Assembly (NCBI GenBank): GCA_900539945.1
Contig: UQDV01000009.1
Coordinates: forward strand, 13,187-77,186
Direction: 5' to 3'
DNA length: 64,000 bases
Origin: an uncultured Faecalibacterium sp.
GTDB lineage: Bacteria; Bacillota; Clostridia; Oscillospirales; Ruminococcaceae
The notes under the pieces were generated by a model that was not told the DNA's origin, ran no database searches, and saw only the letters and a list, made by a program, of their open reading frames with translations. The first letter of the stretch is position 1, and each line of letters opens with the position of its first letter. A program made the position numbers and the translations under genes. Shown one piece after another: positions 8,438 to 16,800 of the stretch.

Positions 8438-8541
8438 CACATCGAAGCGGAAGTAAGCATGGATGAGCTGGATGTGACTGCCGCCGAAAGCAAGGCCGCT
8501 TACAAAGAGATTCTGGATTATGTGTGGGAACACCACCTAAC
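8438..8541 (+). other. In-frame remnant of a C-terminal extension after the rlmD stop
   Basis: Directly after the TGA the same frame stays open and encodes HIEAEVSMDELDVTAAESK and about 15 more residues before running into the terminator. From memory, a MDELDxTAAESKATYxEI segment is a common tail following methyltransferase genes of this kind in other Clostridia, usually several tens of residues longer. Here it looks like a tail cut off by a nonsense change and then truncated by the terminator region. It could also start at ATG 8459 as a tiny separate frame, but no ribosome site is seen. Confidence 0.5.
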
Positions 8542-8545
8542 AAGC

Positions 8546-8594
8546 AAATCCCCAGTCTGTGCCACCTGGAATCGGCACAGACTGGGGATTTTTT
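8546..8594 (+). terminator. Terminator after rlmD
   Basis: An 18-bp perfect stem (8546-8563 with 8574-8591) with a ten-base loop and a T run. It lies between convergent genes. Confidence 0.93.
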
Positions 8595-8608
8595 CAGGTT
8601 CTGTAATA

Positions 8609-10600
8609 TCAGATGCCGGCGGCAGCGTTCTGACCGGCAAAGCGGCCGAAGGTGGCGCTGCGGCCTGCGGCGGCACCGGCCATCAGGCAGGGATAGCTGC
8701 CGGAGAAGTAGTTGCCGCTCATGTCGCCGATGACGTACAGGCCTGGGATGGCCTTGAAGTCGTGGTCCAGTGCGTGCATGTTGTCGTCGATCTGGATGCC
8801 GTCCATGGTGCAGATGAGGTAGCCGCCGGACTGGCGCACACCGTAGAAGGGAGCTTCGCTCAGGGTGGACAGACGGTAGTCCTCCTTACCGTAATCCTCG
8901 TCCTCGCCCTTGGCAGCCAGCTCATTGTAGCGATCCACCGTTGCGGTGAAGGTGTCCTTGGGCAGGCCCAGCTTGTCGGCCAGCTCCTCCACGGTGTCGG
9001 CCTGCACGATGTAACCCTGGTCCTGCAGATCGGCGTTCATGCCCTCGATGTACTCCATGGGGAACACCGGAGCGGTGCCGTTCACATGCGGGTACAGGCG
9101 GCTGCAGCCGTGGGTGGCAAAGCGCTCCACATCCTCGGGGTACTTGCTGTCCCACACAGTGCAGTAGGTGTGGTAGGGCTGGCTGGCTGCAGCGTGCAGC
9201 ACCAGATCGTAAGGCATGTACTCGTTCATAAAGCGCTCACCGTTCAGGTTCACCTTCAGGAACGGCTGGCTACCCATCCAGAACAGGGCACCGTCGTTGG
9301 CTTTGCCGTACTCGCCCACCTGGTCGGGCTTGATAGCACCGCGGTCAAAGATCATGGAGGTGTGGGTCTGGTCCATGATGGCACCGGCCCACAGGCAGGC
9401 CTTGATGCCGTCGCCCTTGGCACCGGGCTTGGAATAGTTGATGCAGGTCTGCTCCACGCTCTGGGGCTGCAGGGCGTTCATCATGGTTTCATTGCCGCTG
9501 TAGCCGCCGCAGGCCAGAATGACGCCCTTGGATGCATTGTAGCGCACATACTCGTCGTTGGCATTCTTGGCGATCAGGCCGGTGACGCGGTTGCCGTCCT
9601 TTTCCAGCTTGACCATGGTGATCTCGTACTGCACTTCCAGACCGTCGGCCTCGGCGTGCTTGAGCACGGCGTCCATGGTCAGCTGCTCGCTGTACTCGTC
9701 GCCGTACTGGGTGCTGTGGCCCACGTCCAGCACCTCGTAGTTGTCGTTGTCATGCTTTTCGTCGATCTCGTGGCGGAAGTCGATGCCGCTCTCGGCCAGT
9801 ACGTCGGTGAACCAGTCGATGGTCTCACCGCTGCGGTCTGCCCACACCTGTGCCAGGCTGCGGCGGGTATAGCCCTGGCTCCAATTGCACAGGTAGCGCA
9901 CAGCGTCCTTCTTGTTCACGTCATCGCCGTCCTCCTGCTGCTGCTTGGAGCCGCAGGCAGCCAGCGTGTCGCGGATGCCGCTGGCCATGTCGTGGCCGAA
10001 CTTTTCGATGAGGATGGTCTTGGCACCGGCCTCGGCCGCGGCGGCAGCGGCAAAGCTGCCGGAGGAACCGGCACCCACCACCAGCACCTCACACTCCACG
10101 GTCTGCTTGATGTCGCTCTCGGCCACTTCGGGCTCCTCGCCCAGCCAGTCGGCGGTAGAGGCAGTCTCCTCGGTGGTCTGCTCAGCGGGGTTGATGGCAC
10201 CGCCGCTGGCCTGACGGATGCAGTCGGCCACAGCGTTCTGCACAGCCTTGCTGGTCACGGTGGCACCGGTCACACCGTCGATCTGGCTGGTCTGAGCGTT
10301 CATCACCTGCTCGATCAGCTTGTCCTTGGCGGCCTGGCCGATGCTGTCGGTCTCGCCGGACAGGTCCAGCTCCACCTTGGTGATGGTGTTGGCATCAAAG
10401 GTAACGGTAGCGGTGATCTCGCTCATGCCCTTGGCAGTGGCGGTGTAGGTGCCGGGGGTGTAGATGCCGGCTGCACCGGAAGATGCAGCAGCGGTGGAGC
10501 TGCCGGCTGCATTGCAGGCAGCCAGACCGGCTGCGGTGACGCTGCTCATGGCGGCAGCGGCAGCGATCTTCAGAAAGCCTTTGCGGGAGATCTTTTCCAT
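8609..10600 (-). CDS. Secreted FMN-binding/FAD-dependent reductase (fumarate reductase flavoprotein family)
   Basis: A 663-residue lipoprotein. The signal region has an SRKGFLK motif (twin-arginine-like, the second Arg replaced by Lys) and a lipobox LAAC with Cys29. Residues about 48-125 are an FMN-binding domain ending in DGVTGATVTS, whose Thr114 is the expected site for covalent FMN added by ApbE. From about residue 160 an FAD-binding fold begins (VLVVGAGSSGSFAAAAAAEAG), with the fumarate-reductase-like catalytic domain behind it. Extracellular flavin reductases of this class use fumarate, urocanate or similar acceptors, and some take part in extracellular electron transfer. The acceptor is unknown. 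It is divergent from a LysR gene that probably controls it. Confidence 0.88.
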   Translation of the reverse strand: MEKISRKGFLKIAAAAAMSSVTAAGLAACNAAGSSTAAASSGAAGIYTPGTYTATAKGMSEITATVTFDANTITKVELDLSGETDSIGQAAKDKLIEQVMNAQTSQIDGVTGATVTSKAVQNAVADCIRQASGGAINPAEQTTEETASTADWLGEEPEVAESDIKQTVECEVLVVGAGSSGSFAAAAAAEAGAKTILIEKFGHDMASGIRDTLAACGSKQQQEDGDDVNKKDAVRYLCNWSQGYTRRSLAQVWADRSGETIDWFTDVLAESGIDFRHEIDEKHDNDNYEVLDVGHSTQYGDEYSEQLTMDAVLKHAEADGLEVQYEITMVKLEKDGNRVTGLIAKNANDEYVRYNASKGVILACGGYSGNETMMNALQPQSVEQTCINYSKPGAKGDGIKACLWAGAIMDQTHTSMIFDRGAIKPDQVGEYGKANDGALFWMGSQPFLKVNLNGERFMNEYMPYDLVLHAAASQPYHTYCTVWDSKYPEDVERFATHGCSRLYPHVNGTAPVFPMEYIEGMNADLQDQGYIVQADTVEELADKLGLPKDTFTATVDRYNELAAKGEDEDYGKEDYRLSTLSEAPFYGVRQSGGYLICTMDGIQIDDNMHALDHDFKAIPGLYVIGDMSGNYFSGSYPCLMAGAAAGRSATFGRFAGQNAAAGI

Positions 10601-10767
10601 AATAAGGTTCCTTTCTCTTCTTTTTCTTCGTGCTTTGTTCCAGAATGGCAAAAATGCTTTGCCATTCTTGTTAAAAGTATCACATTTACAACCAAAGAAA
10701 AAGAAGTTATAATATCCCTGTAGGTATCAAGAAAAACTTGCGTTTTATTTCTGGAAAGGAACCTCCC

Positions 10768-11652
10768 ATGACCATTCAGCAGCTGCGCTATTTTCTGGCC
10801 CTGTGTCAGGACCTGAACTATACCCGCACGGCCGGGCGGATGTATCTGTCCCGGCAGGCGCTGCGCCTCAGCATTGCCGCGCTGGAAAACGAGCTCTGCG
10901 GCCCGCTGTTCATCAATGTGCGCAATCACCTTGCCCTGACCGAAAAGGGCCAGCGCTTCCGGGCGCAGGCTGCGCCGGTGGTGGAGCAATTTGACCGGAT
11001 GTGCGCGCAGGCGTATCAGGATATCCGGTCCCCCGCCCTGCGGCTGGGCATCAGTGTGGCGTTGGTGCCCAGCTACCTGCCCATGCTGGGGGATGTGCTG
11101 GAGCAGTTCCGGCAGCAATACCCGGGCATCCCGCTGGAAACCGCATTGCTCTCCAACGACGCCGTATGTGCACAATTGCAGAACGGCACGCTGGACGCCG
11201 GGCTGGTGATGGACCTGGGCGGCTGCGCGGCCGGGCTTGCCCGCACCGCGCTCACCCGGCACACCGCAGCCCTGCTGGTGCCCCGCTGCAGCCCGTTCTG
11301 GGGGCGCAGCAGCATCGCCCCGGCAGAGCTGGACGGTCGGCTGCTGTTGGTGCCGGGCCTTGCGCCGGAGCCGCTGGCCCCGCTGTGGAATACCCTGCGG
11401 CAGGCCGGTGCCCGCCCGAAGGTAGAGATCGGCGAGCAATACTATCAAGTGCTTTACCGCACCCAGGAGCGCAACGGTCTGGCCCTGGACCGGTTGGAGA
11501 TCACCTCCGACCACTGCATGGACAATGTTCAGGACGTGGCACTGGACGGCATGCCGCCCATCTGCGCCGCCTTTTTGCAGCCGGAGCACGCAGAGCACCC
11601 CTGTGTCCGGCTTTTGTGCAGCTTTTTGCAGGAACACCTGCGCAATCTATGA
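10768..11652 (+). CDS. LysR-family regulator, divergent from the flavin reductase
   Basis: A 294-residue LysR-type protein. The N-terminal winged helix reads MTIQQLRYFLALCQDLNYTR, followed by a recognition helix region with YLSRQALRLSIAALENEL. The rest is a periplasmic-binding-like effector domain. The start at 10768 has GGAAAGGAAC upstream; an in-frame Met 30 bases earlier lacks one. The 167-base divergent gap with the flavin reductase is a standard LysR arrangement, so control of that reductase is inferred. The pyruvate-kinase-like gene follows after 15 bases and may be co-transcribed. Confidence 0.85.
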   Translation: MTIQQLRYFLALCQDLNYTRTAGRMYLSRQALRLSIAALENELCGPLFINVRNHLALTEKGQRFRAQAAPVVEQFDRMCAQAYQDIRSPALRLGISVALVPSYLPMLGDVLEQFRQQYPGIPLETALLSNDAVCAQLQNGTLDAGLVMDLGGCAAGLARTALTRHTAALLVPRCSPFWGRSSIAPAELDGRLLLVPGLAPEPLAPLWNTLRQAGARPKVEIGEQYYQVLYRTQERNGLALDRLEITSDHCMDNVQDVALDGMPPICAAFLQPEHAEHPCVRLLCSFLQEHLRNL

Positions 11653-11667
11653 AAGAAGGGACCCCTT

Positions 11668-12621
11668 ATGCATTTTTATGGAACCATCGGCCCGGCCTGC
11701 GCCAGTGCCGGAACTCTGCGCCGCCTTGTGGACGCCGGCATGACCGGCCTGCGCATGAACCTTTCCCACGGGGCGCTGGCCGAACACACTGACTGGCTGG
11801 CAATGATCCACGCTGTCGGCATTCCGGACCTGCTCATCGACCTGCAGGGGCCGGAACTGCGTGTCGGGCGGCTGGCCAGCCCGGTCACCCTGCCGGAGGG
11901 CGGCACGGTACAGCTTGGGACAGGCGGCATCCCCTGCCCTGTCCAGCTGGTACAGGCAGCCCGGCCCGGACAGCAGCTTTTGCTGGATGACGGCAAGCTG
12001 CTGGTGGAAGTAACTGCCGCCGGGCCGGATGCACTGGTCTGCACCGTACTGCGGGGCGGCGTTCTGCAAAGCCGCAAGAGCATTGCCGCCCCGGGTCTGT
12101 CGGTGCCCATGCCCACCCTGACAAGTGAGGACCTTGCCAACCTGCGCATCGCAGCTTCCTGCGGCGTCACCGGGGTCATGCTGCCCTTCGTGCGCGGGAA
12201 ACAGGACATCCTTGCTTTGCGGCAGGCGCTGGCCGAGGCCGGTGCGCCGCAGATCCGCATCTTTGCAAAGATCGAGAACCTTGCCGGGGTGCAGGCCCTG
12301 CCGGAGTTTCTGTCCCTCGTGGACGAGGTGGTCATTGCCCGCGGCGACCTGGGCAACGCCATGCCGCTGTGGGAGCTGCCCCGCTGTCAGAAACAGCTTT
12401 CCGCCGCCTGCCGGGCCGCCGGGGTACCCTTTATGGTGGTCACCCAGATGCTGGACAGCATGTGCACCCGTGCCGTGCCCACCCGCGCCGAGGTGAGCGA
12501 TATTTACAATGCTGTGTTGGATGGTGCGTCCAGCCTGATGCTCACCGGCGAGACCGCCGCCGGGCAGTACCCCGTGCAGGCCATGGAGTTCCTGGTTCGG
12601 ACGGCAAACACCGCCCTGTAA
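11668..12621 (+). CDS. Short pyruvate kinase-like protein lacking the C-terminal domain
   Basis: A 317-residue protein, against about 470 or more for ordinary pyruvate kinases. Family signatures are present in order: TIGPAC, GLRMNLSHG, DLQGPELRVG, KIEN, VIARGDLG, VTQMLDSM and the AEVSDIYNAVLDGASS/MLTGETAAGQYP region. These cover the catalytic barrel and a short B domain. The frame ends where the barrel ends, so the allosteric C-terminal domain is absent. The second signature residue of T-K-I-G-P is missing (GTIGPA). It may be an unregulated pyruvate kinase or a paralogue with another phosphoenol substrate. Its position directly after a LysR gene is unusual for a glycolytic housekeeping enzyme. 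Confidence 0.8.
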   Translation: MHFYGTIGPACASAGTLRRLVDAGMTGLRMNLSHGALAEHTDWLAMIHAVGIPDLLIDLQGPELRVGRLASPVTLPEGGTVQLGTGGIPCPVQLVQAARPGQQLLLDDGKLLVEVTAAGPDALVCTVLRGGVLQSRKSIAAPGLSVPMPTLTSEDLANLRIAASCGVTGVMLPFVRGKQDILALRQALAEAGAPQIRIFAKIENLAGVQALPEFLSLVDEVVIARGDLGNAMPLWELPRCQKQLSAACRAAGVPFMVVTQMLDSMCTRAVPTRAEVSDIYNAVLDGASSLMLTGETAAGQYPVQAMEFLVRTANTAL

Positions 12622-12670
12622 GGCAGTTCGGTCTTCTGCGCGCTTTTTCGGCCCGAAATGACAAAAAGGA

Positions 12671-12699
12671 TGGATTCTGTCGGAAAGAGTTGGTATAAT
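12671..12699 (+). promoter_or_regulatory. Promoter of the PfkB-family kinase
   Basis: TGGATT (12671-12676) and a perfect TATAAT (12694-12699), spacer 17. The -35 is poor. Confidence 0.6.
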
Positions 12700-12732
12700 G
12701 AAGGCAAAATATTTTTGCAGGAAGGTTTTTCT

Positions 12733-13665
12733 ATGGGAATCGTAGTCATCGGAGCCGTTTTTGTGGACATCAAGGGGTACCCCCTTTCCACCTACATCCC
12801 GGGCGGGCGCAACTCCGGCCGGGTCGAGCAGGTACACGGTGGTGTGAGCCGCAACATCGTGGAGGACATCGCCAATGTGGAGCTGCGCCCCACCTTTGTG
12901 GGTCTGGTGGACGACACCGGCATGGGCCAGGATGTCATCGACAAACTGCGCAACCACAAGGTGAACACCCAGTTCATCCGCCGCGTGAAGGACGGCATGG
13001 GCACCTGGCTGGCCGTGTTCAACAACGACGGTGACGTATGCGCCTCCATCTCCAAGCGCCCGGACACCACTCCCCTCACCGCTCTGCTGAAAGAGCAGGG
13101 AGACGAGATCTTCAAGGCCTGCGACAGCATCGCGCTGGAGCTGGATCTGGAAAAAGAGACGGTCAAGCAGGTGCTGCGCTTTGCCAAAAAGTACAACAAG
13201 CGGGTCTACGCGGCCATCTCCAACATGAGCATCGCCATGGAGCGCCGCGACTTTTTGCAGCAGGTGGACTGCTTTGTGTGCAACCAGCAGGAAGCCGGGC
13301 TGCTCTTCTCGGACGATTACGACCACCTTTCCCCCGCTGCCATGCGGGAGGTGCTGGCCGCCAATGTACACAGCGCCAACATCCCCTGCATGGTGGTCAC
13401 CATGGGCGGGCAGGGTGCCGTGTATGCCCGCGCCAACGGCGAAAGCGGCGTTGTGCCCGCCAAGAAGGTGGATGTGATCGACACCACCGGTGCCGGTGAC
13501 GCCTTCTTTGCCGGTACGGTCATCGGCCTGACCTACGGCAAGAACCTGCCCGCCTCCTGCGAGATCGGCAGCCGTCTGGCCGCCTCGGTGATCTCCATCA
13601 CCGAAAACGTCTGCCCCCGGTTCCGCCCGCTGGAATTCGGGCTGGACATTCCCGTGCTGGACTGA
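12733..13665 (+). CDS. PfkB-family carbohydrate/nucleoside kinase
   Basis: A 310-residue ribokinase-fold kinase. The N terminus GIVVIGAVFVDIKGYP and the GGVSRNIVEDIA substrate-lid region resemble the pseudouridine kinase branch (PsuK) more than fructokinases. The ATP/anion hole is DTTGAGDAFFAGTVIG near the C terminus with the catalytic Asp. The start at 12733 follows AGGAAGG; an upstream Met at 12658 precedes the promoter. It stands alone between a promoter and a terminator. No psuG-type glycosidase is adjacent, so the substrate remains open. Confidence 0.8.
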   Translation: MGIVVIGAVFVDIKGYPLSTYIPGGRNSGRVEQVHGGVSRNIVEDIANVELRPTFVGLVDDTGMGQDVIDKLRNHKVNTQFIRRVKDGMGTWLAVFNNDGDVCASISKRPDTTPLTALLKEQGDEIFKACDSIALELDLEKETVKQVLRFAKKYNKRVYAAISNMSIAMERRDFLQQVDCFVCNQQEAGLLFSDDYDHLSPAAMREVLAANVHSANIPCMVVTMGGQGAVYARANGESGVVPAKKVDVIDTTGAGDAFFAGTVIGLTYGKNLPASCEIGSRLAASVISITENVCPRFRPLEFGLDIPVLD

Positions 13666-13677
13666 GTTACACCCAAA

Positions 13678-13729
13678 AGCGCCGGAGCATTCCCGCAAAA
13701 GGGAGCGCTCCGGTGCTTGTTTTTTGTTT
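13678..13729 (+). terminator. Terminator after the PfkB kinase
   Basis: An imperfect 17-bp stem (13678-13694 with about 13701-13717, two wobble pairs and one mismatch) followed by TTGTTTTTTG. Confidence 0.85.
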
Positions 13730-13730
13730 G

Positions 13731-16049
13731 TCAGAGTTCGTTGATTGCTGCTGTGACGGGCATTGCCTGCAATCGCTTCACCGGGCCGTGCACCGCAAGC
13801 GCCGCTGCACCTGCCACGAACAGACAGAGCACTGCCAGCAGCCCGAAGGGCACCCGCCACACGACGCCGAAATAGTGGGTGATCAGTCGGGTATACAGTG
13901 CACGGTGCAGCACAAGGCCGGCAGCAACGCCCATCAGCAGGCCGGACGCCGCATAGGTCCCGGCCTCCGCCGCGATCATCCGGCACAGTTGGACATCCTC
14001 CATGCCCACGGCGCGCATGGCACCGTACTGCCGGGCACGGGCGGAAACGCTCATGGAGATGCTGTTGACGATGTTCAGCAGCGAGATGCCGCCGATGATG
14101 GCCAGAAAACCGTACAGCACGATGCGTACCGCGTAATAGGTGCCGCGGTCCTGCCGGTTGCTCTCCCGCAGGTCCTGCATGATGACGTCATCCGTGGCAA
14201 GGTCCGCCAGCGTGAAGAGGGTGTCCTCGTCGGCGGTGCGGTCCAACTGCACACCTACCATATTATAGTTCTGGTCGCCTGCCACCTGTCGGAACAGCGC
14301 TTCCGGTGCAATAAGGGTCACATCATCCGGGAAGGCGCCCTCCGAGAAGGCACCCACGATGGTAAGCGGCACCCCGTTCACTATGATGACGTCCCCGATC
14401 TGCATGGGGTTGTTCTTATTGTAGAGGGTCATCACTTCATTGCCTGCGCCGGGCATCCGACCCCGTACCACCACGGAACGGCTGGATTCCAGCATATAAT
14501 CATCGTAGGAGCAGAAGACAACGTGGTCCACGTTGCCCTTGTCGCTGCTGGCCGGGGTATCCACCAGACCAGTGCAGCCCCACGCATGGGCGACGCCCGG
14601 CACTTTCAGCAGTGTCCGGGTCATGCTGCCGGGCAGCACCTGCGCATTGCCGTAGCCGTTGTAAAGCACATCGGGCTGCCACGGCACCAGACTGGGCAAC
14701 AGCAGAGAGGCGAACTGCAAGAGCACGGTAAAGCCCAGCGCCAGCACAATGCTCAGCGCAAAGCTGGCGGTCATCAGGGCCCAGTTCTTTTTGCTGGCGG
14801 TGGCATGGCGGACGCCCAGTGCCAGTTCCACCCGGCCCTTCCCGGCATGGGCCGCACGGCCCACCGGCACATTCTGGGTGCTGCCGGAGACCGCCGCCAT
14901 CGGCGAGACCTTTGCTGCCCGTTTTGCCGGGGCCTGCGCAGCCAGCAGCACCGTCACCACACCCACCACGGCACCGGCGCACAGGCCCGCAGGGCTCAGC
15001 TGCCAGACTGGCGTTGCCGCAAACTCGCCGCCGATGCCGTACCGCAGCGCGGCGCAGATCGTCCAGCTGGCCAAAGTGCCCAGCACAAGGCCGATGGGCA
15101 CCGCCGTCCTGCACCAGTTGAGGGCTTCCAGCCGGACGAACCGGATGACCTGCCGTTTGCTCATGCCGATGCAGCGCATCATGCCAAAGAACTGGGTGCG
15201 CTGGGCCAGATTGCTGTTCATGCTGCCGGAGATCATCAGCACTCCGGCCAGCAGCACCAGCACGAACAGCACTGCTGCCATACCGTACACGGTCTGAAAA
15301 GCCGTACTGCTGCTCTGCCCTGCCGAACCCATCACCTGCAGGTTTTCCTGCACAGCCGTCTCCCCATACCGGCTGCGCAGCTTCGGCAGGGCCTTTGCTG
15401 CTCTGGCCGCGCTGGTGTATTCCAGCTCATAATGTGTCTGGGGCAGTGCCTCGCTGTTTACAGTCAGCAGGGCCGCAAAGGCTTCCTGCGGCAGGTAGGC
15501 ATCCACGATGCTGTACTGCTCGCCGTAAAAATCCTCGTCGATGCCGCCGACGCCGGTGACCGTGAGGGGCTTTTCCGTTCCGTCCGGCAGTGTCAGCGTT
15601 ACAGTGTCTCCGCTGCCCACATGCAGCACCCGTGCAGCGGTCTTGCCCAGCAGCACTTCGTTTTCCGCCTGCGGGTAGGTGCCCGCAAAGGCTGCGGCAC
15701 GGTTCAGGCTCACATAATCTGCATCGGCACCATACAGCACCACCCGCTTGCCGTTCAGGCGGTATGCGCTTTCGCCGTTCTCATTGAATACTGCTCCGGC
15801 ACCCACCCGCACCACGTCCGGCTGGCCGACCAGCTGCGCAGCCTGCTCCGGCGTGATGCCGGTGACCTCCAGATGCCAGCTGCCGCTTTTTCCGGCTGCA
15901 CGGCCCGTCTGGGTGCGCAGCATCATGTCCGCCACACTGAAGATGGCCGTGACCAGGAACACTGCCGTGACGATGCACAGGATGGTCAGCCGGTTCTGCC
16001 GCCTGCGCACCCTGGCAGAAATGGGGATCAGGCTCAGATAGCTTTTCAT
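13731..16049 (-). CDS. FtsX-type ABC transporter permease
   Basis: A 772-residue membrane protein. It has one N-terminal span (about residues 22-42), a large extracytoplasmic domain, and two FtsX-like clusters of three to four spans (about 255-400 and near the C terminus). This is the double-FtsX/MacB-like architecture used for lipid, peptide or antibiotic-response export rather than solute uptake. It overlaps the ATPase gene by ATGA (16046-16049). The ATG at 16049 is chosen because a GTG nine bases upstream falls inside the GGGAGG ribosome site. It forms one unit with the ATPase and lies behind the two-component genes. Confidence 0.87.
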   Translation of the reverse strand: MKSYLSLIPISARVRRRQNRLTILCIVTAVFLVTAIFSVADMMLRTQTGRAAGKSGSWHLEVTGITPEQAAQLVGQPDVVRVGAGAVFNENGESAYRLNGKRVVLYGADADYVSLNRAAAFAGTYPQAENEVLLGKTAARVLHVGSGDTVTLTLPDGTEKPLTVTGVGGIDEDFYGEQYSIVDAYLPQEAFAALLTVNSEALPQTHYELEYTSAARAAKALPKLRSRYGETAVQENLQVMGSAGQSSSTAFQTVYGMAAVLFVLVLLAGVLMISGSMNSNLAQRTQFFGMMRCIGMSKRQVIRFVRLEALNWCRTAVPIGLVLGTLASWTICAALRYGIGGEFAATPVWQLSPAGLCAGAVVGVVTVLLAAQAPAKRAAKVSPMAAVSGSTQNVPVGRAAHAGKGRVELALGVRHATASKKNWALMTASFALSIVLALGFTVLLQFASLLLPSLVPWQPDVLYNGYGNAQVLPGSMTRTLLKVPGVAHAWGCTGLVDTPASSDKGNVDHVVFCSYDDYMLESSRSVVVRGRMPGAGNEVMTLYNKNNPMQIGDVIIVNGVPLTIVGAFSEGAFPDDVTLIAPEALFRQVAGDQNYNMVGVQLDRTADEDTLFTLADLATDDVIMQDLRESNRQDRGTYYAVRIVLYGFLAIIGGISLLNIVNSISMSVSARARQYGAMRAVGMEDVQLCRMIAAEAGTYAASGLLMGVAAGLVLHRALYTRLITHYFGVVWRVPFGLLAVLCLFVAGAAALAVHGPVKRLQAMPVTAAINEL

Positions 16050-16729
16050 TCCGCGCACCTCCCGAAGTCGGTCAGCACGCCGTCCGACACCTGCAGCACC
16101 CGGTCTGCCGTCTGGGCGATGCTGCGGCTGTGGGTGATCATGACGATGGTCTGGGCGTATTTGCGGGAAGCCTCCTTCAACAGGGCGATCACCTCGCCGC
16201 TGTTGCGGGTGTCCAGATTGCCGGTCGGCTCATCGGCTAAAATCAGCGCCGGACGGGTGATGAGCGCCCGCCCAATGGCCACGCGCTGCTGCTGCCCGCC
16301 GGAAAGCTGGCCGGGCAGGTGACTGCGCCGCTTGCGGAGGTCCAGCACATCCAGCAGTTCTTCCAGATACGCCGTGTCCGGCTTCTGGTAGTCCAGCAAT
16401 ACCGGGAACAGGATATTCTGCTCCACGGTCAGCTCCGGGATCAGGTTGAACGCCTGAAACACAAAGCCGATGTTCCGGCGGCGGAAGATGGTGCGCTCCC
16501 GCTCTTTCATGGCAAACAGATCCCGCCCGTCCAGCAGCACCTTGCCGGAGGTAGGGGTGTCCAGCCCGCCCAGCAGATTGAGCAGAGTGCTCTTGCCGGA
16601 ACCGCTCTCGCCCACCACGGCCACAAATTCGCCCTTGGGCACCGAGAAGCTCACGTCCTTCAGCGCCTGCACGGCAGTCTCGCCGGTGCCGTAAGTCTTG
16701 CAAAGGGCCTGTGCCTGCAACAGATTCAT
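16046..16729 (-). CDS. ABC transporter ATP-binding protein (MacB/LolD type)
   Basis: A 227-residue ATPase with Walker A GESGSGKST (residues 40-48), Q loop FVFQAFNLIPELTVEQN, signature LSGGQQQR, Walker B ALILADEPTGNLDT and the H loop THS. It powers the FtsX-type permease encoded next, with which it overlaps by four bases. The start at 16729 has AGAAGG upstream; an earlier Met at 16798 would abut the kinase gene and lacks a site. About 70 bases separate it from the histidine kinase. Confidence 0.9.
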   Translation of the reverse strand: MNLLQAQALCKTYGTGETAVQALKDVSFSVPKGEFVAVVGESGSGKSTLLNLLGGLDTPTSGKVLLDGRDLFAMKERERTIFRRRNIGFVFQAFNLIPELTVEQNILFPVLLDYQKPDTAYLEELLDVLDLRKRRSHLPGQLSGGQQQRVAIGRALITRPALILADEPTGNLDTRNSGEVIALLKEASRKYAQTIVMITHSRSIAQTADRVLQVSDGVLTDFGRCAE

Positions 16730-16800
16730 ACAAAAACCTTCTTTCGTTTTGATCTGTCCACAGCATACCACCCGTTTGCTACAGCCCGGTGACTGCAAGA

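Noticed and set aside
8459..10723. A 754-codon plus-strand open frame opposite the flavin reductase
   Set aside because: It is a shadow of a high-GC gene on the other strand: low-complexity His/Val/Gly-rich translation, no ribosome site, no family signature. The reductase frame has a signal peptide and clear domains.
11647..13986. A 779-codon minus-strand frame opposite the pyruvate kinase and PfkB genes
   Set aside because: It runs through a promoter and a terminator of the plus-strand genes and lacks any recognisable motif.
13713..16322. An 869-codon plus-strand frame opposite the FtsX-type permease
   Set aside because: Composition is typical of an antisense shadow (His, Gln and Arg rich), and the minus-strand permease has membrane spans and overlaps its ATPase gene by ATGA.
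16730..16798. Longer start for the FtsX-associated ATPase
   Set aside because: The added residues precede the usual ATPase start, and AGAAGG stands at the right distance from ATG 16729.
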